Assembly: GCA_902491395.1 (NCBI GenBank)
Contig: CABUHO010000011.1
Span: forward strand, 6,948 to 70,947
Source of the DNA: an uncultured Collinsella sp.
Lineage (GTDB): Bacteria; Actinomycetota; Coriobacteriia; Coriobacteriales; Coriobacteriaceae
Reading direction: 5' to 3'
Length of the DNA: 64,000 bases
Positions 37,938 to 46,853 of this stretch are shown one piece after another. Positions within the stretch are counted from its first letter, which is position 1. The number at the start of each line of letters is the position of its first letter. A program made the translations under genes and the position numbers. Below the pieces are notes generated by a model that did not search any database, was not told where the DNA came from, and was given only the letters and a program-made list of their open reading frames with translations.

Positions 37938-38702
37938 TTAAGCGAGCGCCTGCGCGCGAAGGGCCGCGCCGATCGCGCCGGCAAAACGGGCTTGGGGCGA
38001 GGTGGTCACCGGCGAGCCCAGCAGCGCGCCCAGCCGCTCCACAACGTAAGCGTTCTCGCACAGGCCGCCGGTCAGGTAGTACGGGGCGCCCGCCGCCTGC
38101 CCGGCCATGGTGGCCACGCGCGACACGACGCTTTCGATCACACCGCGCGCGATGTTCTCGCGCGGCTCACCGCGACCGATGAGGCTAATGACCTCGCTTT
38201 CGGCAAACACTGTACACATGCTGCTGATCTTGGTTGGCTCACCGGAGCGGGCGAGGTCGGCCATCTGCTGCTGAGAAATGCCCAGACGATCGGCCATGAT
38301 CTCCAAAAAGCGCCCCGTACCGGCAGCGCACTTGTCGTTCATGGCAAACTTGGCCACGCGGCCGCCTTTAAGTTGGATGACCTTGGTGTCCTGGCCGCCC
38401 ACGTCAATCACGGTGCCGTGGTCCCCAAAGAGCGCCACAGCACCGGTGCCGTGGCAGGTAATCTCGGTTACAACCTTATGAGCATAGGGCACGGCGACAC
38501 GGCCGTAACCGGTCGCGACCACACGCACGTCGTCGGCCGCCACGTCGTAGCCGGCCGAAGCAAGCTCTGCGCGCAGGCGCTCGGCCGCATCGACCGACGA
38601 ATACCCCGTCGGCATCACGCAGGTCCACGCGATCGCGTCATCCGCCTCCACCACCGCAGCCTTCGCAGCCGTCGAGCCGATGTCGATACCAATGCCAACC
38701 AC
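37938..38702 (-). CDS. BadF/HgdC-type ATPase, activator of the adjacent HgdB-like protein
   Basis: 254 residues of the ASKHA fold: phosphate-1 motif GIGIDIGSTAAKAAV, phosphate-2 region VIDVGGQDTKVI and adenosine motif YYLTGGLC. Two cysteines, in NDKCAAGTG and SSMCTVFAESEV, are those that bind the bridging [4Fe-4S] cluster in the dimer of HgdC-type activators. It uses ATP to push low-potential electrons into the partner encoded just upstream (38754-39917). A GTG start at 38702 is preferred because AAGGAGG lies five bases before it. Similar to E. coli YjiL and to double-cubane protein reductases. Confidence 0.88.
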   Translation of the reverse strand: MVGIGIDIGSTAAKAAVVEADDAIAWTCVMPTGYSSVDAAERLRAELASAGYDVAADDVRVVATGYGRVAVPYAHKVVTEITCHGTGAVALFGDHGTVIDVGGQDTKVIQLKGGRVAKFAMNDKCAAGTGRFLEIMADRLGISQQQMADLARSGEPTKISSMCTVFAESEVISLIGRGEPRENIARGVIESVVSRVATMAGQAAGAPYYLTGGLCENAYVVERLGALLGSPVTTSPQARFAGAIGAALRAQALA

Positions 38703-38717
38703 GGCATCCTCCTTCAC

Positions 38718-38741
38718 ATGTGACAAAGGGACTGTCCCTAT
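38718..38741. repeat. Partial copy of palindromic repeat family B
   Basis: ATGTGACAAAGGGAC followed by TGTCCCTATG, the left arm and a degraded right arm of the element seen complete at 55850-55880. It lies in the 51-base gap between the HgdB-like gene and its activator and touches the activator's leader. Confidence 0.6.
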
Positions 38742-38753
38742 GCCGCATTCGTC

Positions 38754-39917
38754 CTACAGTGTCTCGATAAAGGCGGCGATGCGCGTCTCGATCTGGCCCA
38801 TGTCGCCGTTGCTGTAGTCGGTCTCGATCTTCATGTACGGGATGCCCGCGCCCTCGACGGCCTCCTGCATGCGGGCGCTTTCCACATTGAAGGTGTGGCA
38901 CGCCTGCAGCACGCTCTCAACGACGCCGTCGACGTGGTACTTCTCGCACATGGCCAGCGTGTTGTCCATGCGGCCGTCGTTGGGCGTCATGACCGAGCAG
39001 TTGATGTCCAAATAGCGATCGGCGATAGCGCGCAGGATATCGGGCGCGTCGGGGTCAATCATCATGGCGGCCGTACGCTCGCCCGAGCAGTCGTCCATGC
39101 ACACGACCACGCCGCCGTTGGACTCAATGGTGCGGCCGATCTTGTTGATCACGCCCCCCACAGGGCAACCGGTGATCAGAATACGCTTGGCGTCGGCCGC
39201 GACTGGGCGCTCCCCTGCATCATAGGCAGCACGCAGGGCCGCAACCTTCTGCTCGAGCTGCTGCGTATAGGCCTCGATATCAAAGCTGAACGTACCGGCA
39301 AACATGGTGCTCATCAGGTCGACGCCGCTCATGGCCGCCGGCTGGTTGGCCTGCAGTACAAACATCTCGAGCTGGGCGGCGCGCAGGCGGTTGCGACGAC
39401 GCACGGCAGCGCGCAGGTCGTCATCGGTAATCGTAATGCCGTAGAAGTTCTCGAGCTCTTCCTTGAGCAGGCGGCACTCCTCGTACCAGCCCTCGCGCTC
39501 GTAGGCACGGTCACGGCCCTGCGGCAAGTGCAGAATATGCGTACGCTTGAGCTCATTGAGCAGCTCGTACATTTTCTTCTTGCCGTCGCAGGTGGTCTCG
39601 CCGATGATCATGTCGCTAAAGTACGTAAACGGGCACTTTTGCGAGTAGGCGAAGCCGTAGGTCGACTTAATAAGCGGGCACAGGTTTGCTGGCAGCACCT
39701 TCTCGGCCTCGGGAATCACCTCGTCGGACGTGCCGCACAGGGCCACGCTCGCAGCGCCCGCGGCATCGATAATCTCGAGCGGCGTATAGCTGCACAAAAA
39801 ACCGACCAGGCGATTACCGGCCTGCTTGTAGTCCTTAACGCGAATAAACGCCGCCTTACGCTGCTCGTTGAATTCCTCAAACGTGCGCGGCAACGGCTGC
39901 TCCTCGATATCGGCCAT
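38754..39917 (-). CDS. HgdB-like protein, double-cubane cluster type (paralogue 1)
   Basis: 387 residues, the size of E. coli YjiM and of double-cubane cluster proteins, without a separate HgdA partner. Conserved cysteines include Cys42 (GFLCSYTPLEII), Cys61 (VALCGTSDE), Cys80 (NLCPLIKS), Cys95 (KCPFTYF), Cys110 (TTCDGKKKMYE), one in TGCPVGG and one in DDCSGER. Such single-subunit proteins, fed by a BadF-type ATPase, carry an [8Fe-9S]-type cluster and reduce small molecules at very low potential; the natural substrate is not known. The start ATG follows GAGAGGGG. A 2-hydroxyacyl-CoA dehydratase role is less likely because the second subunit is absent. Confidence 0.82.
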   Translation of the reverse strand: MADIEEQPLPRTFEEFNEQRKAAFIRVKDYKQAGNRLVGFLCSYTPLEIIDAAGAASVALCGTSDEVIPEAEKVLPANLCPLIKSTYGFAYSQKCPFTYFSDMIIGETTCDGKKKMYELLNELKRTHILHLPQGRDRAYEREGWYEECRLLKEELENFYGITITDDDLRAAVRRRNRLRAAQLEMFVLQANQPAAMSGVDLMSTMFAGTFSFDIEAYTQQLEQKVAALRAAYDAGERPVAADAKRILITGCPVGGVINKIGRTIESNGGVVVCMDDCSGERTAAMMIDPDAPDILRAIADRYLDINCSVMTPNDGRMDNTLAMCEKYHVDGVVESVLQACHTFNVESARMQEAVEGAGIPYMKIETDYSNGDMGQIETRIAAFIETL

Positions 39918-39979
39918 AGTAGATCCCCTCTCTTGTACCGATGTACCTTCCATTAAACAACGAACCCCCGCAATACCAA

Positions 39980-39996
39980 AAAGGAATCGCTCCTTT
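39980..39996 (-). terminator. Possible weak terminator at the oppF stop codon
   Basis: Six-bp stem AAAGGA/TCCTTT with a 5-base loop, followed in the minus direction by TTTTTGG. It overlaps the oppF stop. The stem is short, so read-through into the HgdB-like gene is possible. Confidence 0.4.
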
Positions 39997-40780
39997 AGGG
40001 AATCGCGTCGATAAGCGCCTGTGTATACGGATCGCTCGGATGCGCAATCACGTCCTCGGCAGCGCCCTCCTCAACAAGGCGGCCGTGATAGAGCACGCCG
40101 ATCCGGTCGGACATATGCCGCACCACACGCATATCGTGCGTGATAAACAGCAAGGCCACGCCCGTTGTGCGTTTCAGCTCGCGAAGCAAGTTGAGCACCT
40201 GGGCTTGCACAGACACGTCGAGCGCCGAGACCGGCTCATCGCACACCACGAGGCGCGGCTCGCAAATGAGCGCGCGTGCCAGATTAAGTCGCTGGCGCTG
40301 TCCGCCCGAAAGATCGTGCGGATAGCGGTCGTAGTGCTCGGGCAGCAAACCCACCGACGCCAGGGCCGAAAGCGCACGCTCGTGGCGCTCGTCCGCATCG
40401 CGCACGCCGGCGATAATCAGCGGCTCCTCCAAAATGCGACCGACACGGTTGCGTGGGTCAAACGCGGTGGAGCTGTCCTGAAACACGAGCTGGATCTCAC
40501 GGCGATATGGTTTGCGCTCGCGCTCCGACATAGCAGCCAAGTCATGGCCGCGATAGATAATCGAACCGGAATCCGCGTGCTCAAGCCCACAGATCAGACG
40601 CCCGGTCGTCGACTTGCCCGATCCAGATTCGCCGACCAAGCCATAGACCTCGCCCGGCGCAATCTCAAACGAAAGGTCGTCCACAGCGGTAAACACCTGG
40701 CGCTTAAAGCCCGAGCCCGACATGGGATAGGTTTTGGTCAGGTGCGAGACCTTAAGCAGGGCTTCGCTATTTGCAGCCAT
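39995..40780 (-). CDS. oppF: Peptide/nickel-type ABC transporter ATPase (OppF-like)
   Basis: 261 residues. Walker A GLVGESGSGKST, signature LSGGQRQR, Walker B LVVCDEPVSALD and switch THD (FITHDM) are intact. It pairs with the OppD-like ATPase to drive uptake through the OppB/OppC channel. The ATG at 40780 follows GAGGAGGGGGAG and overlaps the end of oppD by 14 bases; the longer open frame is not used. It lacks the C-terminal Cys-containing extension seen in the OppD-like partner. Confidence 0.9.
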   Translation of the reverse strand: MAANSEALLKVSHLTKTYPMSGSGFKRQVFTAVDDLSFEIAPGEVYGLVGESGSGKSTTGRLICGLEHADSGSIIYRGHDLAAMSERERKPYRREIQLVFQDSSTAFDPRNRVGRILEEPLIIAGVRDADERHERALSALASVGLLPEHYDRYPHDLSGGQRQRLNLARALICEPRLVVCDEPVSALDVSVQAQVLNLLRELKRTTGVALLFITHDMRVVRHMSDRIGVLYHGRLVEEGAAEDVIAHPSDPYTQALIDAIP

Positions 40781-41765
40781 GGCACTCCCCCTCCTCGACA
40801 AGCCAACACTTCGATCGGTCGCACGCGCTCGCGGCAAAGAGCGGTGGCTCCTGCGCGCGGCAACGCTCCTCGGCGCGCGCGCAACGAGGCGCAAAGCGGC
40901 AACCACAGGGTATTGCCGTGAGCGGCGGCACCGTACCCGGAATATCGGCCAGCGTATCGACCCGCTCCCCCTCAAGCGGCGGGATGCTCGCGATGAGCCC
41001 CTGGGCATACGGGTGGCTCGGACGCTCCATAAGGCCGCAGGCATCGATCTCTTCTACGATCTGGCCCAGGTACATGACGTGCACGCGCGAGCAAATGCTC
41101 GTGACAACGCCCAGGTCATGGCTGATAAACAGCACCGCCATGTTCTCGGTGCGGTTGAGGTCGCGCAGCAAATCCAAAATCTGCTTTTGCGTCGTCGTGT
41201 CGAGCGCCGTGGTGGGCTCATCGGCAATGAGCAGCCGCGGATGGCCGGCAAGCGCCATGGCTATCATCACGCGCTGGCGCATACCGCCGCTAAAATCGCT
41301 CGGATACATATCAAAGCGAGCACCGGCGTCGCGGATCCCCACGCGCTCCAAAAGCGACAGGGCCTCGGCGCGGGCGTCGCGACGGCTCACCTTGCGATGG
41401 GCGCGCACCGCCTCGACCACCTGCGCCCCCACCGTCATGACGGGATTGAGCGAGCTCAAGGGGTCCTGGAATATCATGGCGATATCGCAGCCGCGCACCT
41501 CTCGCATGGTTTTGAGCGGACGCACCAGCAGGTCCTCGCCATCAAACAAAATCTGGCCCTCGTAGGCCATCTTCTGCTCATGTTCTAGCAGGCGCATGAC
41601 ACTTTGTGCAAAGACCGACTTTCCGCAGCCGGACTCGCCGACGACGCCCACGATCTCGCCGGCATCGATATGCAAATTGAGCTTGTTAACCGCCTCGAGC
41701 GCGCGCCCATCGCGTCCCACAAACGAAATGCAGAGGTCGCGCACGTCCAAAAGATGCTGAGCCAT
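40767..41765 (-). CDS. oppD: Peptide/nickel-type ABC transporter ATPase (OppD-like)
   Basis: 332 residues. Walker A GVVGESGCGKS, signature FSGGMRQR, Walker B LLIADEPTTALD and FISHDLG are visible. The C-terminal oligopeptide-transporter domain contains a cysteine cluster (CGCRFAPRCARAEERC and CHGCK), usual for this subfamily and able to bind an Fe-S cluster. Three bases separate it from oppC. Confidence 0.9.
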   Translation of the reverse strand: MAQHLLDVRDLCISFVGRDGRALEAVNKLNLHIDAGEIVGVVGESGCGKSVFAQSVMRLLEHEQKMAYEGQILFDGEDLLVRPLKTMREVRGCDIAMIFQDPLSSLNPVMTVGAQVVEAVRAHRKVSRRDARAEALSLLERVGIRDAGARFDMYPSDFSGGMRQRVMIAMALAGHPRLLIADEPTTALDTTTQKQILDLLRDLNRTENMAVLFISHDLGVVTSICSRVHVMYLGQIVEEIDACGLMERPSHPYAQGLIASIPPLEGERVDTLADIPGTVPPLTAIPCGCRFAPRCARAEERCRAQEPPLFAASACDRSKCWLVEEGECHGCK

Positions 41766-41768
41766 GGG

Positions 41769-42596
41769 CTAGTCCTCCTTTGTCTTGGGATCGAGGGCGT
41801 CACGCAGGCCATCGCCGGCCAGGTTGAGCGAAAGCACGCTTGCGATAATGGCCGCCGCCGGGAAGAAGATCATCCACCAGGCCTTGCGAATCACATTCTT
41901 GCCCGCCTGCAAAATGTTGCCCCAGCTGGCATCGGGCGCCTTGATGCCCAATCCCAAAAAGGAGAGCGCCGCTTCGGAAAGCACGGCCTCGGCAAAGATA
42001 AAGGTCGCCTGAACCAAAAACGGAGCCATTACGTTGGGCACAATATGGAGCCACACGATGCGCGCCGTTGAAGCACCTTGCACGCGCAAGGCTTCCACGA
42101 AGGGCTCCTCCTTAACCACCATCGCGCGCGAGCGCACGATGCGCGCCATGCTCGGCGTGTACACAATGGTGAGCGCGATGATGACGTTCCACACGCTCGC
42201 TCCCATCATCGCCATCAACGCGATGGCCAGTAGTACGCCCGGAATGGACATCAGGCCGTCGCAGATGCGCATGAGCACGTGGTCGAGCTTTTCGTTGTAG
42301 CACGCATAGGCACCGATCACCAGACCGAGCGCACTCGTCGCGAGTGTGACGGCCACGCCGACGCCAAGCGAGACGCGAGCACCGGCAATCACGCGGGCGA
42401 GCAGGTCGCGGCCAAAGTCATCGCAGCCAAGGGGATGCGCAGGCGAAGGCGCGGACAGTCGCAACGCCATCTCCTGCGTATTGGGATTAACCGGCCACAC
42501 CAAGGGACCCACGAGCGCGATAAGCGCGATGGCCAAAAAGATGCAGCTACCGACTACAAAGCCTTTGTTGGCTAGGGCCTTCTTAAAGCTTGTCAT
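41769..42596 (-). CDS. oppC: Peptide/nickel-type ABC transporter permease (OppC/NikC-like)
   Basis: 275 residues, about six membrane helices. N-terminal LGCDDFGRDLLARVIAGAR and the permease EAA-type loop EALRVQGASTARIVWLHIVPN are typical. The ATG at 42596 shares one base with the oppB stop (TAATG). Confidence 0.9.
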   Translation of the reverse strand: MTSFKKALANKGFVVGSCIFLAIALIALVGPLVWPVNPNTQEMALRLSAPSPAHPLGCDDFGRDLLARVIAGARVSLGVGVAVTLATSALGLVIGAYACYNEKLDHVLMRICDGLMSIPGVLLAIALMAMMGASVWNVIIALTIVYTPSMARIVRSRAMVVKEEPFVEALRVQGASTARIVWLHIVPNVMAPFLVQATFIFAEAVLSEAALSFLGLGIKAPDASWGNILQAGKNVIRKAWWMIFFPAAAIIASVLSLNLAGDGLRDALDPKTKED

Positions 42597-43549
42597 TACG
42601 CATCGCCCCACTTACGGGCGCGCGGGTCAAAGGCGCCATAGGCCAAGTCGACCAACAGGTTGATCACCGAGTTCAGCAAGGCGATAACCAGTAGCACGCC
42701 TTGGATAACGGGATAGTCGCGACGCTCGATAGAGCTCGTGACCAGCTGGCCCAAACCGGGAATGTTAAAGATTGCCTCGGTCACCACGGCACCCGTAATC
42801 AGGGCGCCAAAGGAATAGCCGACCGAGGTGAGGATCGGCAACGCGGCGTTGCGCAGGGCATGGGACAGCACTACACGCACCTCGGAGACGCCCTTGGCGC
42901 GCGCCGTCTTGACGCAGTCGAGCTGCATGGCCTCGATCACGCTCGCGCGCGTCATGCGCATGAGCAGCGCGGCCTGCACGCATCCCAGCGATATGGCCGG
43001 CAGTGCCAAATAGCGCAGGTGCACAAACCAGCCTTTCGAGAGCGGCGCATAGCCGGCCACCGGAAGCACACGCAATGTGACGGCGAACAGCCACATCAGC
43101 ATCAGCGCCATCAAAAAGCCGGGGATCGCCACGCCCAAAAGTGCTACGACGCGCAAGACCGCATCGGTACGCGACCCGTGCTTAAGGGCGGCAATGACGC
43201 CGCAGGGCAGCGCGATAAGCAGTGCGATAAGCTGTGCCAGAATCGCCAGCGACAGCGTAGGTCCAAAATGCTCGGCAATCGCCTGCGTGACGGGCTGATG
43301 CATAAAATACGAATCGCCCAGGTCGCCGGTAAGCACGCCGCCCATCCACTCAAGGTAGCGTTGCGGCAGCGGCTCGTTAAGCCCCAGGCTTTCGTTGACG
43401 CGCTCGATCTGGTCGGCCGAGGCCTCCATGCCGAGCATCGAAGAGGCGGGGTCGCCCGGCGTAAGATAGATAATCAAAAACACGACAACCGAGATGATGA
43501 GCATCACCGGGATCATCGCGCCGATACGTTTGAGCGTGTACTTTAACAT
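42596..43549 (-). CDS. oppB: Peptide/nickel-type ABC transporter permease (OppB/NikB-like)
   Basis: 317 residues, six membrane helices. It has the N-terminal LKYTLKRIGAMIPVMLIIS, the YLTPGDPA motif and the EAA-type loop CVKTARAKGVSEVRVVLSHALRN. A stem-loop (about 43588-43619, GGGG/CCCC core) lies between oppA and oppB and may lower permease expression relative to the binding protein. Confidence 0.9.
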   Translation of the reverse strand: MLKYTLKRIGAMIPVMLIISVVVFLIIYLTPGDPASSMLGMEASADQIERVNESLGLNEPLPQRYLEWMGGVLTGDLGDSYFMHQPVTQAIAEHFGPTLSLAILAQLIALLIALPCGVIAALKHGSRTDAVLRVVALLGVAIPGFLMALMLMWLFAVTLRVLPVAGYAPLSKGWFVHLRYLALPAISLGCVQAALLMRMTRASVIEAMQLDCVKTARAKGVSEVRVVLSHALRNAALPILTSVGYSFGALITGAVVTEAIFNIPGLGQLVTSSIERRDYPVIQGVLLVIALLNSVINLLVDLAYGAFDPRARKWGDA

Positions 43550-43635
43550 GCGAGGTTTCTATATCCCCTCTGAACGCGACAGACCGTGGCGGCCGAGGGG
43601 TCAAGCCCCTACGGTCGCCGCTCCATCGATACCTA

Positions 43636-45246
43636 TTACTCCGGGCGCTTGGCATTCCAAACGATGGCGCCGTCGAGCAGCTCAAAGCCCTCGACATCGG
43701 CCTGCGTGCCGGTGACGGCCACGTAATGGCACAGCGGCTCGATTACCGCGATCTCGTACAGGCGCTCCTGGCACTCGGCCCACTTCTTGGCTGCGGCCTT
43801 CTGGTCCTCGGCCGTACGGGTCTCGGCAACCAGCGAAAGTGCCTTCTCGTCCGAAAGGCCGTAGAAGCCTTTGGAGACGGAGAGCGACTGCGCCGGAATC
43901 GGCTTGTAGTTCGTGGATGCCACGAACAGATCCCACTGGTCGGGCTTGCTGGAGCGAATATCCATAAAGGTCGCGAACTCATAGCTCTCGACCTCGGCGG
44001 TAAAGCCGGCCTTCTCGAGCTGCTCCTGCAGCGCGACGGTGGCGTTGTACATCTCCTTGTAGTCGGGCGTGGTGAGCAATTTCACGGTCTCGCCAGCATA
44101 GGAGGTCTTGGCAAGCGCCTTCTTGGCGCCCTTGGGATCGGCCTGGTTAAAGTACTTTTTGCCGGCGTCGGTCGACCACTGATCGTTGTCGGGGTTGCCC
44201 AGGTTGGGATCGAGCGTAAAGAGCTCCTCCTCGCCATAGGCAGCCAGAGCGGCAGCCTTGCAGTCGATCGCCATAAAAGCGCACTTGCGGATAGCCTCGT
44301 CGGCAAAAATGCCTTCGTTCATGTTAAAGAACGCGGTGAGGACACCCGCGGTATGCGTGTACAGCTTCACGTCATCATTGCCATCGAAGTCATGGAAATT
44401 CTCGGTGGGAATCTCGCCGGCGATATCGTATTCGCCGGTCTCGAAACCGCTCACGCGCGTGGAGCCCTCCGTGACAAACTGATAGAAAATATCCTTCGTA
44501 GGTGCGGAGACCTTGCCGGTGTAGCCCGACGCCTTGCCCTCAGCAGCCTGATAATTGTCGTTACGTGTCAGATGAATGTACTGATCCTGCTTCCACTCCA
44601 CAAGCTTATAGGCACCGGTGCCGATATAGTCGGCGATGCCCGTGTCGCCCGCGGCGTCGATAACCTCGGAGGGAACGATCGCGGGATATTGGGAGTGGTT
44701 GCCCAGAATCGTGAGGAAATCCGTGGCGGGCGCGGTAAGCGTGCAGGTCACCTCGTGGTCGCCCGACGCAGCAAACTGGGCATCGGGAAGCAGACTTGCC
44801 GCACGATCGTTGACTTTAAGCCAGCGGTTCATCGAGGCGACGACGTCGTCGGGGCCAAGCTCCTTGCCGTTGTGGAACACGATGCCTTCTCGCAGCTTGA
44901 TGGTATAGACCAGTCCGTCGTCGGAGACCTCGTAGCTCTTGGCGAGAACGGGCTGGGGTTCGTACTTGGAGTCGAGGCCAAAAAGCGGCTCCATGATATT
45001 GCAGGCAATATCCACGGTCACAAGCGACGACGTGGTATGCGGATCGAGACCATCCGGGCTCGCCGGGAGCGCGATCTGTAGCTCGTCGCGATACTCCACA
45101 TCCTGGCCGGAGGCAGCGGCGCTACCGCTCTCGGCGCCCGAACCGCCGCAGCCGGTGAGGCCGAGGCCCGCCATGACGCACAGGGCAGCGGAGCCGGTCA
45201 GAAAACCGCGACGGGAAACGCCCGCCTTGAAAAGATCGTTGTTCAT
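43636..45246 (-). CDS. ABC transporter substrate-binding lipoprotein (OppA/NikA/DppA family)
   Basis: 536 residues, family 5 binding protein. The N-terminus has a twin-arginine motif SRRGFLTG (residues 11-18) and a lipobox ending at Cys33 (GLTGC), so it is a lipoprotein probably exported folded by Tat. GLDPHTT, VYTIKLREGIVFHNG and TGAYKLVEWKQDQYI are usual family blocks. The ligand could be a peptide or a metal chelate; nickel would suit the hydrogenase but nothing in the sequence proves it. AAAGGAA precedes the ATG. Confidence 0.88.
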   Translation of the reverse strand: MNNDLFKAGVSRRGFLTGSAALCVMAGLGLTGCGGSGAESGSAAASGQDVEYRDELQIALPASPDGLDPHTTSSLVTVDIACNIMEPLFGLDSKYEPQPVLAKSYEVSDDGLVYTIKLREGIVFHNGKELGPDDVVASMNRWLKVNDRAASLLPDAQFAASGDHEVTCTLTAPATDFLTILGNHSQYPAIVPSEVIDAAGDTGIADYIGTGAYKLVEWKQDQYIHLTRNDNYQAAEGKASGYTGKVSAPTKDIFYQFVTEGSTRVSGFETGEYDIAGEIPTENFHDFDGNDDVKLYTHTAGVLTAFFNMNEGIFADEAIRKCAFMAIDCKAAALAAYGEEELFTLDPNLGNPDNDQWSTDAGKKYFNQADPKGAKKALAKTSYAGETVKLLTTPDYKEMYNATVALQEQLEKAGFTAEVESYEFATFMDIRSSKPDQWDLFVASTNYKPIPAQSLSVSKGFYGLSDEKALSLVAETRTAEDQKAAAKKWAECQERLYEIAVIEPLCHYVAVTGTQADVEGFELLDGAIVWNAKRPE

Positions 45247-45283
45247 TGAGTTCCTTTCGTGTCTGAACAAACGGACAGAATCT

Positions 45284-45312
45284 GCCGGGACGGCGGAAAT
45301 CCCCGTCCCGGC
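45284..45312. terminator. Hairpin between the second HgdB-like gene and oppA
   Basis: Perfect 10-bp stem GCCGGGACGG / CCGTCCCGGC with a 9-base loop. The following sequence in the minus direction (AGATTCTGT) is only weakly T-rich, so termination may be partial, allowing some co-transcription with the opp genes. Confidence 0.5.
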
Positions 45313-45430
45313 AGCTATGCGAAGCTGATCGGCGCCCTGCGGTGCATCCGGACACCGACCTGCACAACAGCAAAGAAATCCCTATCGCGTGGATAGGAAC
45401 ACCCAGAGGCACCGCTTAGCGCAGGTGCGG

Positions 45431-46714
45431 CTAAATCGTCTCGAGGAAAGCCTCGATGCGGGTCTGGAGCTGGCCTGCGTCCTCGCCGGCGTAGTCGGTC
45501 GTTATGTGCATAAAGGGAATACCGGCCTCTTCGGCGGCCTTCTCCACGGCGAAGGACTCCATCTCGTAGAGCGTGCAGAACTGCAGCGCCACGTCGACGA
45601 TGCCGTCGGCATGCAGGTCGCGCGCCATCTGGACGATGTCCTTCATACGCTGGTCGTTGGGGGTAAAGACGGCGCAGTTGATCTTAAAGTAGCGCTCGGC
45701 GATGGCGTCGAGCATCTCGTCGACCGTCTCGCCGGACTCGTCGACCAGGTCCTTGTAGTAGCGCGAACCCGTGCAGGACTCCTCGCCCACCACGACGCCG
45801 CCAGCCTTCTCGATCAGGTTGAACAGTTTCCAGTTGGGCACGGCCATGGGCGTACCGGTATACAGGATGCGCTTGGTGCCCTTGGGCGCCACGCCCTCAC
45901 CGTTGGCGACGCGTTCCTCGCACTCGGCAGCCATGTCGTTGATGGCGCCGGTCAGGCGCGGCGTGTCGTCCATGAAGGCAGCCTGCACGGTCAGCAGGCT
46001 GTCGAGACCGCTGATAGGCGCGGGGTCGGCAGCGCGGGTCGCAGCCAAACGCTGCAGGGCACGACGCTTCTCATTGACGGCGTGAATGGCGGCCTTCAGG
46101 CGCTCAGGCGTGATCTTGACGCCGCACTCTTCCTCGATCTTGGCCGCGAGCTTCTTAACCTCGGCCTTCCAGGTCACGAGCGTCGACTCGTCGTGCACGT
46201 TGGGGATATCCATGACGTACATGTTCTTTTGCGTGGCAAAGAACTCATAGGCCTTCTTCTTGCCGTCGCAAGTGTTCTCGCCGACTACCAGGTCGCTCGA
46301 CTCGATGTAGGGGCAGACCTCGCCCAGCTTAAAGCCAGCAAAGCTCTTGATGAGCGGACAGGTGTTGCGCGGCAGATGCTCCTCGACCTTGTCCGTTGCC
46401 CAGTCGGCACCAGAGCACAGACCCACGGGAATACCATCGCACGCAAGCACGATTTCCTCGGGCACATAGACGCAGAACGAGCCGACGATCTTTGTGGCCT
46501 CGCCGGCCTCCTTCTTGTCGAGCATCTCCTTAATTCGGCCGCTATGAATGTTGGTGGCGACAAAATCCAGGTAGGAAGTGGACTTGGGGCGATTGTTCTG
46601 CGTCAGGAACATATCCCCGTACATCTGGCCCACGGCGCCCAGCAGCATGTCGTGGTCGGCAAGATTCATGCCGAGGCTCTCCCACATCGGATGGAAATCA
46701 AATTCTTCAGCCAT
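45431..46714 (-). CDS. HgdB-like protein, double-cubane cluster type (paralogue 2)
   Basis: 427 residues with about 70 extra N-terminal residues compared with paralogue 1. Shared cysteines are Cys81 (GSFCVYVPEEIV), Cys100 (VGLCSGAD), Cys119 (NTCPLIKS), Cys134 (EVCPYIES), Cys149 (NTCDGKKKAYE) and one in EESCTGSRY. The GCPVGG cysteine of paralogue 1 is replaced here by TGTPMAV. No BadF-type ATPase lies beside it; it would have to use the one at 37938-38702 or another elsewhere. The ATG follows GAGAGGGG. The opp transporter genes follow on the same strand. Confidence 0.78.
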   Translation of the reverse strand: MAEEFDFHPMWESLGMNLADHDMLLGAVGQMYGDMFLTQNNRPKSTSYLDFVATNIHSGRIKEMLDKKEAGEATKIVGSFCVYVPEEIVLACDGIPVGLCSGADWATDKVEEHLPRNTCPLIKSFAGFKLGEVCPYIESSDLVVGENTCDGKKKAYEFFATQKNMYVMDIPNVHDESTLVTWKAEVKKLAAKIEEECGVKITPERLKAAIHAVNEKRRALQRLAATRAADPAPISGLDSLLTVQAAFMDDTPRLTGAINDMAAECEERVANGEGVAPKGTKRILYTGTPMAVPNWKLFNLIEKAGGVVVGEESCTGSRYYKDLVDESGETVDEMLDAIAERYFKINCAVFTPNDQRMKDIVQMARDLHADGIVDVALQFCTLYEMESFAVEKAAEEAGIPFMHITTDYAGEDAGQLQTRIEAFLETI

Positions 46715-46853
46715 GACGGTTCCCCTCTCGAACCAAAAATGAATAGCTACGGTATTGCTGCACGGTGGGTGGCGAAAACCCAGCCGCGCGTAAACCCGGA
46801 ATTTTGGGGAACCTGCTTTGCGGTTGATGATTTAGTTGTGCGTCGTCTCTCCC

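Noticed and set aside
38754..39917. Classical 2-hydroxyglutaryl-CoA dehydratase
   Set aside because: There is no second (HgdA-type) subunit and no CoA-transferase nearby; single-subunit form with adjacent ATPase fits the double-cubane/YjiM group better.
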